A DNA stretch of 64,000 nt from an uncultured Acidobacteriota bacterium (GTDB lineage Bacteria; Acidobacteriota; Terriglobia; Terriglobales; Acidobacteriaceae), in NCBI GenBank assembly GCA_903832055.1, contig CAILAC010000010.1, forward strand, positions 248,001-312,000, given 5' to 3'. The position numbers and the translations under genes were made by a program. Positions 7,833 to 18,110 of the stretch are shown here, in pieces (the first letter of the stretch is position 1; each line of letters begins with the position of its first letter). Under the pieces are notes generated by a model that ran no database searches, was not told where the DNA came from, and saw nothing but the letters and a program-made list of their open reading frames with translations.

Positions 7833-9602
7833 CTATTTTTGATAAGCTCCAGCGTTAATTGAATTCCCGTTCGTCCGCATATTCCCCGCAAAGTCCAGAG
7901 TCCCATAAACTACCGAACCTAGTCCGTAATTCCCCGCCCCCCGCGCTGGCGATCCTGCTGTCAGGTCAAAGTTATACGGCACCTTCACACTGATCAATCC
8001 GGGATTGATGAATTTTGAATGTTTCTCCAAACCAGAGACCGCTTGGTAAGAGGCGAACGTCGTATGCTCGACACCCTCATACCACCACTGCGGTGCCGAT
8101 GTCGTGAAGTAGATGTTATAGTCCGCCAGTACCGGCGCGGCCGTTGAGTTTGTCAGACCATTCAGCATCACACCCTGCGCCCCGGCAAATACGATGTTGT
8201 TCTCAAATACATTGCTTGTAGCATGAAACTGTATCTGAAAATCCCCTCCTTGGCTGGCCCGATTGTTATTCCACATCGTATTGTTCACGATCGTGATGTG
8301 ATCGCTGCCTCCGCGGTCGGCTGCATACCCACCAATCGAAATTCCCGCCAGATTTCCGCCATAAACCACATTATTTCGAATCGTCACATAACTCGCATCA
8401 TGCCCTCGCGTCTCGCTGGCAGCCTCAATATTCAGATCGCAATTAAACACCAGGTTCCGTTCAATCACCACATGCGCGCAGCCATCGCAATAAATCCCAT
8501 CCGCTCCATAGCTGTTGTACGCCGGATTCTTCAAACTCGTGATGTTATAGACCGTGTTGAGTGCGATCAGACCATTATGCGCCTGGTCCCGCCCGCTCGG
8601 CCCCACTTGGTAAAACCCTGTCGCGTCAATGGCTATGTTGTCGTTGTCGTGAATCACATTCCCCGTTACTGTAAATCCATTAACATTGCCGTCAAATACT
8701 ACCACTTCACTATTGCCCGTCTTCAACCCGTAGATCACATTCCCGCTTACATACAGGTTGCTCAAGGGCACCGTCGACGTTCCATAAAAACCAATTCCAT
8801 GCGCATTGCCCTGTGGTCCGGCGGTCTCCGTAATACCGTGCACAATGTTGTTCAAAAATCTCAGATAGCTCCCAGACCCCGTCACATAGATACCGGCAGG
8901 CTCGTTTGTAATATTCCTGCTCGTATAATTCTGGATCGCAAACCCCTCAAGAATCACGTAGCTGAAGTTCCCCTGCAGATTGAACAATCCTTGAATCGAA
9001 TCACCGCAGCAAGCTACCCCGGTTCCATCGACCACTGCCAACTCCTTCGGATAACTCTGAAACACAATCGATCCGGCAGTCGTCGAACCCGATCGCTTCA
9101 AGTTCACTGACTCGTGATAGGTCCCGCCGCGCACATAAATCGTGTCACCGGCAATCGCCATATCTGCCGCATGTTGGATAGTCCGCCAGGGCAGCGCGAG
9201 AGTCCCCGGATTCGTGTCCTTGCCCTTCGCAGAGACATAAAAAGATAGTCCGGCAGTCACCGCAACTGGCACATCCACAGGCTCGGCCCCGGGTGCTATC
9301 ACCCTCAGAGTTACAACGGTTCCTACCGGAACAGCAGCAGGCGCTCGATAGACTCCCGCCGAACTCACAGTCCCCACAGTGGCATTGCCGCCGGAAACTC
9401 CATTCACCTGCCAAACAAGGGCTGCGCTTGTGCTCCCAGAATAAGATGCAACAAAAGTCGTGCTCGCCCCCGTATGCACCGAAGCAAAACCGGGAGCTAC
9501 CGACAGCGGAATCTGCCCAACCGCTGTGACCACAAATAGGAATGGCGCCAGCATACCTACCGCCAGCGCCATCTGAGAGTAACTTAGCCAACCACTCCGC
9601 AC
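7833..9602 (-). CDS. Secreted right-handed parallel beta-helix protein
   Basis: A 589-residue exported protein. It has a hydrophobic signal around residues 11-29, an Ig-like N-terminal region (about 30-115) and then a beta-helix introduced by FYVSAKGKDTNPGT and PWRTIQHAADMAIAGDTIYVRGGTYHE. These motifs are typical of PL-type pectate lyase/chondroitinase-like and DUF1565 proteins. Many N-x-x-I/V-x-x-N rungs follow. The GTG start directly abuts the accC stop and has GGAGGGG six bases upstream inside accC, so it appears to be translated as the last gene of the accBC transcript. Polysaccharide binding or lysis is likely; no catalytic residues were assigned. Confidence 0.8.
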   Translation of the reverse strand: MRSGWLSYSQMALAVGMLAPFLFVVTAVGQIPLSVAPGFASVHTGASTTFVASYSGSTSAALVWQVNGVSGGNATVGTVSSAGVYRAPAAVPVGTVVTLRVIAPGAEPVDVPVAVTAGLSFYVSAKGKDTNPGTLALPWRTIQHAADMAIAGDTIYVRGGTYHESVNLKRSGSTTAGSIVFQSYPKELAVVDGTGVACCGDSIQGLFNLQGNFSYVILEGFAIQNYTSRNITNEPAGIYVTGSGSYLRFLNNIVHGITETAGPQGNAHGIGFYGTSTVPLSNLYVSGNVIYGLKTGNSEVVVFDGNVNGFTVTGNVIHDNDNIAIDATGFYQVGPSGRDQAHNGLIALNTVYNITSLKNPAYNSYGADGIYCDGCAHVVIERNLVFNCDLNIEAASETRGHDASYVTIRNNVVYGGNLAGISIGGYAADRGGSDHITIVNNTMWNNNRASQGGDFQIQFHATSNVFENNIVFAGAQGVMLNGLTNSTAAPVLADYNIYFTTSAPQWWYEGVEHTTFASYQAVSGLEKHSKFINPGLISVKVPYNFDLTAGSPARGAGNYGLGSVVYGTLDFAGNMRTNGNSINAGAYQK

Positions 9603-10952
9603 TTATCCCCTCCGTGCCAAAAACCTCTCCATGAACTTTGTATCAAAGTCCCCCACGCGAAATTCGGCATCCTTGAAGATGTCCTGGTGCAGCGGAATCG
9701 ATGTCTCGATTCCCTCAACAACAAACATGCCCAAAGCTCGCTCCATTCGCGCAATCGCTTCTTCGCGATCCTTGCCATGAACGATCAGTTTGGCAATCAG
9801 CGAGTCATAATAGGGAGGCACGACGCCCTCAGCATACTGCGCCGTATCCACCCTCACGCCATTTCCGCCCGGGACGTTAAACGCTGTTATCTTGCCCGCG
9901 CTCGGAGTGAACCTATGAGGATGCTCCGCATTGATGCGGCATTCAATCGCATGACCCCGTATCTGGATATCTTTGGGCAGTATCTCGTCCAACCGCTCCC
10001 CGGAAGCAATTCGCAACTGCGCCTTGACCAGGTCAACGCCCGTGATCGCTTCCGTAACCGGGTGCTCCACCTGAATGCGTGTATTCATCTCGATAAAGTA
10101 GATTGACCCATCCTCATCCATCAGAAACTCAATCGTTCCAGCGTTCTGGTAGCCAATCTCGGTCAGGCAGCGCTTCAAAGTAGCACTCAGATGTGCCCGA
10201 ATTTCAGGAGTAACCTGCAGACTTGGCGCTTCCTCAATCAGCTTCTGATGGCGGCGCTGAATCGAGCACTCACGCTCAAACAACACCTCAACATTTCCGT
10301 GTTCATCAGCCAAAATTTGAAACTCGATATGCCGCGGCCGCTCAATGAATTTCTCCATATACAGCTCGCCGTTACCGAATGCATTCGTCGCCTCGCTCGA
10401 AGCGGCATGATATAGATTTGGCAACTCTTCAGCCGTACGCACAATGCGCATGCCCCGCCCACCGCCGCCAGCCTTGGCCTTGAGAATGACCGGATACCCG
10501 ACCTGACCCGCCCATTTCAGCGCGTCTTCGGCGTCTGCGACCACTCCGTCTGAGCCAGGCAAAATCGGCACATTGGCCTTCTTCATCGCCTGCCGCGCCT
10601 TCTCCTTCTCACCCATCAGGCGAGTCACTTCCGGCGGCGGTCCTATGAACTTGATATTCGAGACGCGGCAAACCTCGGCAAAGTTCGCGTTTTCGCTGAG
10701 CAGCCCGTACCCAGGATGAATAGCATCCACATTGGTGATTTCGGCAGCAGAGATAACCGCCGGAACATTCAGATAACTATCCCCGGGACGCGGCGGACCA
10801 ATACAGACTGCCTCATCTGCAAACCGCACATGCAGGCTGTTCCGGTCCGCCTCGGAATACACGGCCACCGTCTGAATGCCCAGTTCCTTGCAGGCACTAA
10901 TCACTCGCAGCGCAATTTCGCCGCGATTTGCAATCAATACTTTCCGTAGCAT
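9603..10952 (-). CDS. accC: Acetyl-CoA carboxylase, biotin carboxylase subunit
   Basis: Carboxylates the biotin of AccB using ATP and bicarbonate in the first step of fatty-acid synthesis. The start [17 protein letters not shown] aligns with the family N-terminus. ATP-grasp features follow: the glycine-rich [11 protein letters not shown] loop, the [13 protein letters not shown] segment, [16 protein letters not shown] and [11 protein letters not shown]. At 449 residues it equals the usual length. The ATG at 10952 was preferred to a TTG two codons earlier. It follows accB after 6 bp in an operon. Confidence 0.97.
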   Translation of the reverse strand: MLRKVLIANRGEIALRVISACKELGIQTVAVYSEADRNSLHVRFADEAVCIGPPRPGDSYLNVPAVISAAEITNVDAIHPGYGLLSENANFAEVCRVSNIKFIGPPPEVTRLMGEKEKARQAMKKANVPILPGSDGVVADAEDALKWAGQVGYPVILKAKAGGGGRGMRIVRTAEELPNLYHAASSEATNAFGNGELYMEKFIERPRHIEFQILADEHGNVEVLFERECSIQRRHQKLIEEAPSLQVTPEIRAHLSATLKRCLTEIGYQNAGTIEFLMDEDGSIYFIEMNTRIQVEHPVTEAITGVDLVKAQLRIASGERLDEILPKDIQIRGHAIECRINAEHPHRFTPSAGKITAFNVPGGNGVRVDTAQYAEGVVPPYYDSLIAKLIVHGKDREEAIARMERALGMFVVEGIETSIPLHQDIFKDAEFRVGDFDTKFMERFLARRG

Positions 10953-10958
10953 CGCCAA

Positions 10959-11483
10959 TTAAGCAACCCGAATCGCAAATAATGGTTGGCCATATTCCAC
11001 AGCCTGGCCGTTGGTTACAAGCCGCTTCACGATCTCGCCCGACATATCGGCCTCAATCTCATTCATCAGCTTCATCGCTTCCACAATGCACACCACCTGC
11101 CCCTTGTCGATCCGGTCACCCGTCGACACAAAGGCAGAAGACCCCGGCGAGGGCGACTCATAAAAAGTGCCAACAATCGGCGACTTCAAAATATGCAGCA
11201 CTTCTTCAGCCGCCGCCGGAGGATCGCCAGCCGATGCACCAATCGCAGGCACCTGTGCGGCAACCGGCACAACCGCAGCAGCAGCCCCACCACCAGCACT
11301 CAACAGCCGGGCCAGCGCAACCATATCCATCCCGCTCGATACCGCCGGAGCAGCCTGCACCACTGCCGAAGCAAACTTCAGCCGAACCTTCAGATCGCCC
11401 CGATCCAGATCAAACTCGGCAATCTCGTTTTCTCTCAAAAAAGCAATCAGCTCTTTTAACTCGTCAATTCCATCTGGCTTCAT
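10959..11483 (-). CDS. accB: Biotin carboxyl carrier protein of acetyl-CoA carboxylase
   Basis: A 174-residue BCCP. It has an N-terminal helical dimerisation region, an Ala/Pro/Gly-rich linker (about 40-92) and a C-terminal biotinyl domain (about 94-174) with SPIVGTFYESPSPG and the biotinylation motif EAMKLMNE, Lys138 being the modified residue. It carries the carboxyl group between AccC and the carboxyltransferase AccAD, which is not in this window. It is immediately upstream of accC, and an M24 peptidase gene lies 108 bp further upstream on the same strand. Confidence 0.97.
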   Translation of the reverse strand: MKPDGIDELKELIAFLRENEIAEFDLDRGDLKVRLKFASAVVQAAPAVSSGMDMVALARLLSAGGGAAAAVVPVAAQVPAIGASAGDPPAAAEEVLHILKSPIVGTFYESPSPGSSAFVSTGDRIDKGQVVCIVEAMKLMNEIEADMSGEIVKRLVTNGQAVEYGQPLFAIRVA

Positions 11484-11591
11484 ATCTTGATCGCTTCTCC
11501 CAAACTATCTCAACCAATTTTTGATATCCGTGGCAGCTTATCATCCTCGACAAGCAAATGACCTGCGAAAGCCATTGATGCCTCCCGCCTG

Positions 11592-12719
11592 TCAAAGCTC
11601 AATCAGCGCCTTGGGCGAATCCGTCAACACATCCCGGCCCCCGCGCCTTACAACAACCATGTCCTCAATCCGCACGCCAAACTCACCGGCATAATACACC
11701 CCTGGCTCAATCGTAATCACCATGCCCGGCGCCAGCTTTTCCTTCTGCCCCGCCCCAATCCGCGGGCCCTCATGAATCTCAATCCCGACCCCATGCCCTG
11801 TCGAATGGCTAAAGGCCTCCGCCATCCCCACCTGGCGCAACACTGCCCGCGCCGCCTCATCCACCGCGCCCGTTTCGACGCCGGCAGCCACCGCAGCCAC
11901 ACCTGCCAACTGCGACTCAAGCACTGCTTCATAAACCTGCCGCTCACGCGCGGTGGGTTTGCCCAGGCAGACAGTCCTCGTCATGTCTGAGCAGTAACCC
12001 TTGAGAATAACACCGAAATCCAGCGTCACAAACCCCCGCTTTGGCAGCCGCACCCCGGTCGCCCGCCCATGCGGCAATGCCGACCGCACCCCCGCCGCCA
12101 CGATCGTCTCAAACGACATCCCCTCGGCACCTTTTAAGCGCGCCCGGTACTCAAGTTCTGCTGCCACGGCGGTCTCTGTCAGGCCCGGCTCGATAAAACC
12201 CAGCATGTGGTTGAAGAGATCGCAGCCCAGCCGCGCTGCCTCTGCCATCACCGCAATCTCGTCTTCATCCTTGATCCACCGCAACGGCTCCACAGGCCCG
12301 GCAACACCCACCAGCAGCTTGCGCCGCAGCTTCGCCGGCAGCGCCAGCTTCCACCGCTCCAGCTCGGCCACCGACGTATGCGCCGAATCAAAGGCGACGC
12401 TTCCCCCTTCGCCAGCCTGCACCGCAAGCCACTGCACGGCGGCCACAGCCGCGGCCGCAGGCACGATCTCCACCTTAGCGCCAGAGCCAGCCGCTGCCAC
12501 TTCCTCTGCTGCCTGCCCCGTATACCGGCCGTCGGTGAAGAGCCGCAAGCCGCGCCTGGTTACCGCCAATGCCCCGCTCGAACCCGTGAATCCACACAGG
12601 TACCGTACATCCGGCAGATGCGTCACCAAAAGGCCAGCCACCGCCTGACCGCCTGCCAAACCAGCGACAAGAGAACCCATCCGCCGCCGCAATCCCGCTA
12701 CTCGCTTCGAACAATTCAT
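11592..12719 (-). CDS. M24 family Xaa-Pro aminopeptidase
   Basis: A 375-residue metallopeptidase that removes N-terminal residues before proline. It has a creatinase-like N-terminal domain (about 1-140) and a pita-bread catalytic domain with the five dimetal ligands: D234 (LDFGV), D245 (CSDMTRT), H309 (TGHGVGIEIHE), E338 (TIEPG) and E352 (RIEDMV). It is cytoplasmic, with no signal peptide. The same-strand position upstream of accB-accC is a familiar arrangement in several bacterial groups. Substrate preference (PepP versus PepQ) cannot be fixed. Confidence 0.9.
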   Translation of the reverse strand: MNCSKRVAGLRRRMGSLVAGLAGGQAVAGLLVTHLPDVRYLCGFTGSSGALAVTRRGLRLFTDGRYTGQAAEEVAAAGSGAKVEIVPAAAAVAAVQWLAVQAGEGGSVAFDSAHTSVAELERWKLALPAKLRRKLLVGVAGPVEPLRWIKDEDEIAVMAEAARLGCDLFNHMLGFIEPGLTETAVAAELEYRARLKGAEGMSFETIVAAGVRSALPHGRATGVRLPKRGFVTLDFGVILKGYCSDMTRTVCLGKPTARERQVYEAVLESQLAGVAAVAAGVETGAVDEAARAVLRQVGMAEAFSHSTGHGVGIEIHEGPRIGAGQKEKLAPGMVITIEPGVYYAGEFGVRIEDMVVVRRGGRDVLTDSPKALIEL

Positions 12720-12938
12720 CCGGATAGGTATATCACGCTTGGGGTGGATTCTGAGGTGCAGCCATGATCCAATATGATCCAGACGAGTATGGGTGCGGGA
12801 ATGGACGGGACTGCCACTGCACTTGACGTATATTCAGACCGCAGAAAATAAATCACCAGATTTTACGAAAGCTATTAGCTCCTACGCACAGAGCTGCGCC
12901 TCAACAGAAGATATACGGGCAATATCAAAAGAGTACTT

Positions 12939-13253
12939 CTAATACTCCCCACGCACCGGCTTCTTCTTCCCACCGATCGCAGGCTCAGCCACAGCAGTCG
13001 CCGCATCCGACTGGCGATCCATCCACTCGTCCAGCCGCGAACGCTTGAAGCGCCAACGGTTCCCCAGCTTGAATGCAGGTACAAACGCTTCCGAAGCATA
13101 TTTATAAAGCGTATCCGGCGAAATCCCCAGGTAATCCGAAGCCTGCCGAATATCCATCACTTCGCGGATCTCGGGCACCAGCAAATTCGTCTTCGCAGCA
13201 GCGCGCATCAGTCTCTCTCCACAAACCTTCGCGGCCACTTTCCCAGCCGTCAA
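12939..13253 (-). CDS. Excisionase/MerR-type helix-turn-helix DNA-binding protein
   Basis: A 104-residue protein with a HTH_17-type domain at about residues 30-78: MDIRQASDYLGISPDTLYKYASEAFVPAFKLGNRWRFKRSRLDEWM. A basic tail (GGKKKPVRGEY) follows. The fold is shared by phage excisionases and many small chromosomal regulators. No integrase, att-like repeat or phage gene is nearby, so a housekeeping or orphan regulator is as likely as a mobile-element remnant. The exact start is uncertain; a second Met occurs at residue 16. Confidence 0.75.
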   Translation of the reverse strand: MTAGKVAAKVCGERLMRAAAKTNLLVPEIREVMDIRQASDYLGISPDTLYKYASEAFVPAFKLGNRWRFKRSRLDEWMDRQSDAATAVAEPAIGGKKKPVRGEY

Positions 13254-13462
13254 CCCCTGTATATCCCGAAATCACAGGGATTCGCAAGGCTTTTCCCGTC
13301 TTTCTTCGGGAATCCTCCGCGGCAATTCCAGCGTTATCCGGGCCGGCAAGTGTCACTACCGACCCAGACTCCATCCCATTGCGCTCTCGACTGGCGCGCA
13401 CCCTACCCCTTGTACCGTTACAGCACATGGTGCGCGCCATTTTTACCAGCCCCGCGGACTGC

Positions 13463-16312
13463 CTACTGGATTACGTAGGCCGCAGTTCCCACCGCACTCT
13501 GCGTGTAGCCGGGCGCGACGGCGATAGCGTTGATGGTTTCTGAAACGGAGACAGAAATCGACCCCGTGTAAGTTGCCGAAGACGTCGTTGGTACCGTGCC
13601 GTCTGTCGTGTAGTAGATGGTGGCTCCAACCGTCGAAGTGGAAATTGACACCGAATGGGCCCCGGTGTAAGTTCCCGCAACAGGGCTGAAGCTTGGCGTA
13701 GCCGTTCTGCCAAGATAGGTGACCTGCAGTGTCCCGTTCTTGGGCGTGAAGTTGTAGTTTTTGGCCAGAAGCGTGCCGATGCCTGAAGTAATCGCATAGG
13801 TTCCCGGCGCCGACCCTTTGACTGCTGTCGTTGACAGGGTAGGTGCGCCACTAACAACTGCCGCCGTATCGCCATTCACAAAGCCGGTCAAGACATAGGT
13901 CAACGTTGGAATGTCTTGGTTGTACGCGACCTTGAGGTTACTCGCGGTGACTGTCAGCGCTGTCTTGGTAACAGTCAGCGTCCCGCCCGTGAAGGAGAGC
14001 ACGTAGTTGGGTGAGACCAATGTGCCGATTGAAATTGTGATTGGGTAGGTGCCGACTGGGGATGCTGATGTCGCCGTCGTCGAGTAGGCCGGGGATCCGC
14101 TAAGCGCTGAGGAGATCGTGTCGCCATTAACAAGTCCGCGTACCGCGAAAACGAATGTAGGCAGTGGCGCTCCGTAGTACTTGGTCCGGCTACTCGCTGA
14201 CAGGTACAGCGGGGCCTTGGTTACGTTCATCGTTCCGCTCACGAACGAGAAGCTGTAATTGGCTGATGCCAGCGTGCCAACTGCCGACGTAATTGGATAA
14301 CCTGCCACGGGCGATGCTGCGGTTGCCGTTGTAGACAGTGCGGGTTGACCTTTAATCGCATTAACCAGGGTATCTCCATTCACCAGGCCAGAGATGGTAT
14401 AGCCAAGGCTGGGGAGAGCCGCTCCGTAGACTTTGTTGCGGCCCGCGGCAGTTACAGTCAGCACTGCCTTGTTCACAGTGAGAGTGCCCGCCGCAAACGT
14501 GAAGTAATAGTTCGAAGCAGCCAGCGTGCCCATTGTTGGTGTTATCGGGTAGGTTCCAAAAGGTGAGCTTGCGGTCGCGGTCGTCGTTACACTTGCCGCA
14601 CCCGTCACAACATGCACCTGCTGGTCTCCGTGGACAAAGCCTGTGATTGTCACAGGCAGACTGGGCAGGGACGCCCCATAGGTCTTGCTGCGGTCATTCG
14701 CAGTAACTGTAAGTTGCGCCAGATTCACCTTAAGTAACACATTCGTCGTGACCGGGTTGTAGAGAGTCGAGTTGGTAGGAGTAAATGTCGATGTCAGCGT
14801 CTGGATCCCAGCCTTGGGGTACGTTCCAATCGCTGGAGAATAGCTAAAGGTTCCAGCCACATTGGCTGTGGCACTCAGCTGTGTCGAACTCAGCGCTGTG
14901 CCATAGGTGATGGCCGATGGTGCGGCCCATGTAATCACAGGATTGGTTTTCGTAGAAGTTACGCTCTGCGCATATGGGTCGGAGTTTGCGGAGGAGTAGT
15001 TAGCATCACCTGAGTATTGCCCAATGATCGAGTCGGTCCCCTGCGGCAGCGAGGATGTCGTAAGGGTGGCCGCGCCAGTACCGTCCAACGTCACAGGTGA
15101 GCCAATCGGAGTACCGTTCACAGTGAATATAACGGAGCCCGTAGGAACGATGGCGGAACTCCCTGTGCTGACCGTGGCCGTGATGTTGACGCTTGCACCG
15201 AGCGTCGATGGGTTGAGCGATGAAGCCATCGATACCGTTGGGGTTGCCTTTTGTGTGGAGATGTACCAGGCTCCGCGACCGTGGGTTGCAACGGCCAATA
15301 TGTGCAGAGTCGAGTTCAGTTCAAGATCAACAGCTTGGACATGCGGTAGTCCGCTTCCCACAGGCTGCCATGAGATCGAAGCGCTGGGTGATGAATAGAC
15401 GCCAGTTTCATTGGATACATAAATCGTGTGAGCCGCGTCTTTGTCAATCTTCGCCGACCACGTTGGCACTTGTGGCAAGTTAGCACTGATGTTGCTCCAG
15501 TTTGCTCCGCCATTGGTCGTTTTCCAGACCTGACCGTTGGCTCCATTGAAGGTATTGAGGACTGCAATTACCGTCTGTCCAGTTGAATCATTGGGGTCAA
15601 TGTCCAGTTCGTTCACTCTTCCGCTGACGGGCAGGCTGTGATTTATCCATGAGCCGCCATCATTAGTTGAGACCCAGATGAAGCTTTGGCTTGCGAAGGT
15701 ACCGCCGGTTGAGATGTAGATCGTATTTTGTCCCGGAAGAACTGCAATCGTATCGATCGGATTACTCGCATCTGGACTAGCGTGAGTAGTCCAATTTGTG
15801 CCGGCGTTCGTGGATTCGTAAAGCGCGTCGCCACCCAGGAAAACGCGATTTCCATTGCTGGGGTCGGCAAAAATTGGCGCGTAGAAATTGAATAGGTTTT
15901 GATTGCTTATGACAGGCGTTTTCGATGTCCAGGTGTTACACCCGTCCAAAGATACTCTAAAAAAATAGGATGAACCAAAGCTACCAATGGGATGATTGCT
16001 GTAACATACGTTCCCATCGCTTTGGCTTATCTGTGAGAAGCCGCCATCACCCCCATCAACTACTGACCAGACCTGGTTGCCGGTCGTAAGCTCGGTACCG
16101 TTATCCTGGCTTCCGCCCACCACAGTCGAGATACTTGTCGGGTGCAAACCGATGCCCGTGAATTGAATCATGTTCAAATTGCCGTTGAGATTTGTCCAGC
16201 TCGGTACTGTCGGTGCATAACGATAGATGCCACCATCGCTGCCCAGGATCAAACGCCCCAACGAATCGAAAACAAGCGCATGGGAATCAGTGTGAGGTGT
16301 GAAATTGTTCAC
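13463..16312 (-). pseudogene. 3' part of BNR/Ig-like/MBG surface protein, separated by in-frame stop
   Basis: Continues in the same reading frame as the upstream fragment; the frame is open from 16432 down to 13463. The first start shown here, a GTG at 16312, has no ribosome-binding site, so independent translation is doubtful. The order is sortilin/BNR-type repeats (WxSTNDGGSW and similar) for about 350 residues, an Ig-like domain (LNPSTLGASVNITATVS), an Ig-like linker (ITYGTALSSTQLSATA), four MBG domains each starting like LTVTANDRSKTYGASLP, and a C-terminal chitobiase C-type domain (ATIYYTTDGTVPTTSS). It is presumably a surface or secreted protein. Confidence 0.75.
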
Positions 16313-16432
16313 CGTTGAAATATTAGTCCAGGTAGCACCGCTGTCTGTGGATTTGACGACAATATTGGGGACAACACCAGCACCGTAGATATTGGCCGAG
16401 TTAGCAGGGTCAACGGCAATGGCAATGTCATA

Positions 16433-17500
16433 CTAACCCTGTCCGCCGAGGAAATTAGGCGTCGTGGTCAGGTTGGTGAATGTCGGCACTGCCGCATCCG
16501 CATTATCTGAGCGAAGCATCTCATAGAGACCGCTGGTGGCTGGATTCGAAATCGCTATATAAAGGACATGGTGGCCTGCCGAGTTCGCTGAGGGAGCAAC
16601 TGTCAAAGCAAATCGACCGGTTGCCGCGCCTGACGGAGCGTTGGTGAGAAGATTCCACGTGACTCCGCTGTCGGTTGAGCGATATACGCCGTTGGCTGAG
16701 TAGCCAAAATAAGCGCCATATGCCGCATAGACAGTGGTTGGCGTGTTCGGGTCAACCACGACGTCAGACCATGGATAGAAAGAGTCTTTGCTATTGGCGG
16801 CAGTCACGTTGGTCCAGGTAGTCCCGCCATCGGTTGTCTTGTAAATACCGGTGTTGGAGCAGCAAGCGCCATTTTCGCCAAAATCGCCGATGGCCGCGTA
16901 AGCGATTAGTTCGTTGGTGGGGTTCACAGATATCTTGCTGACCGTCATCCGGTCAAGTACGCCACCCGGCCCATTGGAAAGCGTCCAGGTCGAACCGCCA
17001 TCTGTCGAGACCAGGATCCCCCTTCCAAAGTTGGAGTCGCCAGCATTGTTGGCCTCGCCCGTGCCGGCATAGATCCTCGATGGATTGGAGGGGGCCAGGG
17101 CAATCGCGCCCATTGCAAGAGTCGCCTGGTTATCGGTCAAGGGAGTATAAGTCGAACCGCCATCCGTAGTCTTCCAGACGCCGCCACCCGCACCCGCCAC
17201 ATAAATAATGTTGGAGTTGGTAGGGTCAACTGCAACACCGGCGAGGCGCCCCGACCATCCAGTATTCAGTGGCGAGGGTCCAAGCGGAGTCCACGTCGAA
17301 GCCGAAGGGCCGTTGAAATTCGCCGTATTGATCCGTCGCGCCGCGTCCTGAGGAGAGATGGAACTCTTGATGCCAGGGGCATGGGCCGGAGGATTGCGTT
17401 GCCACGGTCGAGGCGTAACCGTTTGTGCCTGAATGATGCCGGTCAATGTGAAAGCGACCAATACGACGAATACTTTCAACGAGGAGATGCTGGTCTTCAA
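16433..17500 (-). pseudogene. 5' part of BNR-repeat secreted protein, truncated by amber codon
   Basis: A 355-residue fragment with signal peptide MKTSISSLKVFVVLVAFTLTGIIQAQ and sortilin/BNR-like beta-propeller repeats (GGVWKTTDGGSTYTPL, GILVSTDGGSTWTL, GIYKTTDGGTTWTN, GVYRSTDSGVTWNL). The start is TTG with AAGGAG about 8 bases upstream. It ends GGQG and then TAG at 16433-16435, after which the same frame continues YDIAIAVDPANSANIYGAG. The TAG may be a mutated TGG, since related repeats often read QGWYD. The whole gene would span 13463-17500 (about 1345 codons). The options are pseudogene, base-call error or readthrough. Confidence 0.75.
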
Positions 17501-18110
17501 GGGACGACTCCTTTTTGATGGTCGTGAAATCTACTGAACTCTGGGGAAATGGGAAAGGGTTGCAAAGCGGAAAACCGAGCGGGCGCTGATATGGTTCGAT
17601 ACATTGAAATTGGTTCGCTGAAAGCTCAGCCGATGGATTCACTTTCAGGCAAAAATCTCTTTGCTTCAGAGACTTCAGCCTCAATTTGAATACACGCTTA
17701 TGTGCTGGTTTCAGCAGGCTTCAGACCCCGCGTCTGACTCGCGAATCATACCATAGCGGTGCAATCATCAGGCACACTCCGACCGGGTCATCTGCGTCCA
17801 CCCATCACGAAGCGAAAATTCGCAATCGCATATCCTCACTCTTTTCCAACTGGCTTTGCCGTGGGCTCTGCCAGCGGACGAATCCAGTATTTTCTCTTCG
17901 CCAGCAGCCAAGCGTCATAAGAATCTTGAAGTTCAGAACCTGGAGCAGATACGCGCCTTGCTTGAACACATCGAGAAAACGTCCCTTCTGCTTGAGTCAC
18001 CAGTTCCTTGCGAATCAGTGCTCGTGTGAGAGACTGTTCACCGAACAGCAAAATGGCGAAAGGCAAGGAGCATACGCCTGAACAGGTTGTAGTGCACCGG
18101 GCCAGATCGG
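17501..18110. other. Divergent intergenic region (610 bp)
   Basis: Separates the TTG start of the BNR protein from the start of the sugar isomerase-like gene. It has lower GC than its neighbours and must contain both promoters. Open frames in it have no ribosome-binding site or recognisable similarity. I see no RNA structure or repeat. Confidence 0.5.

Noticed and set aside
12939-13253. Evidence for an integrated element from the excisionase-like gene
   Set aside because: No integrase, att-type direct repeat or phage genes nearby; the HTH fold is common in chromosomal regulators.
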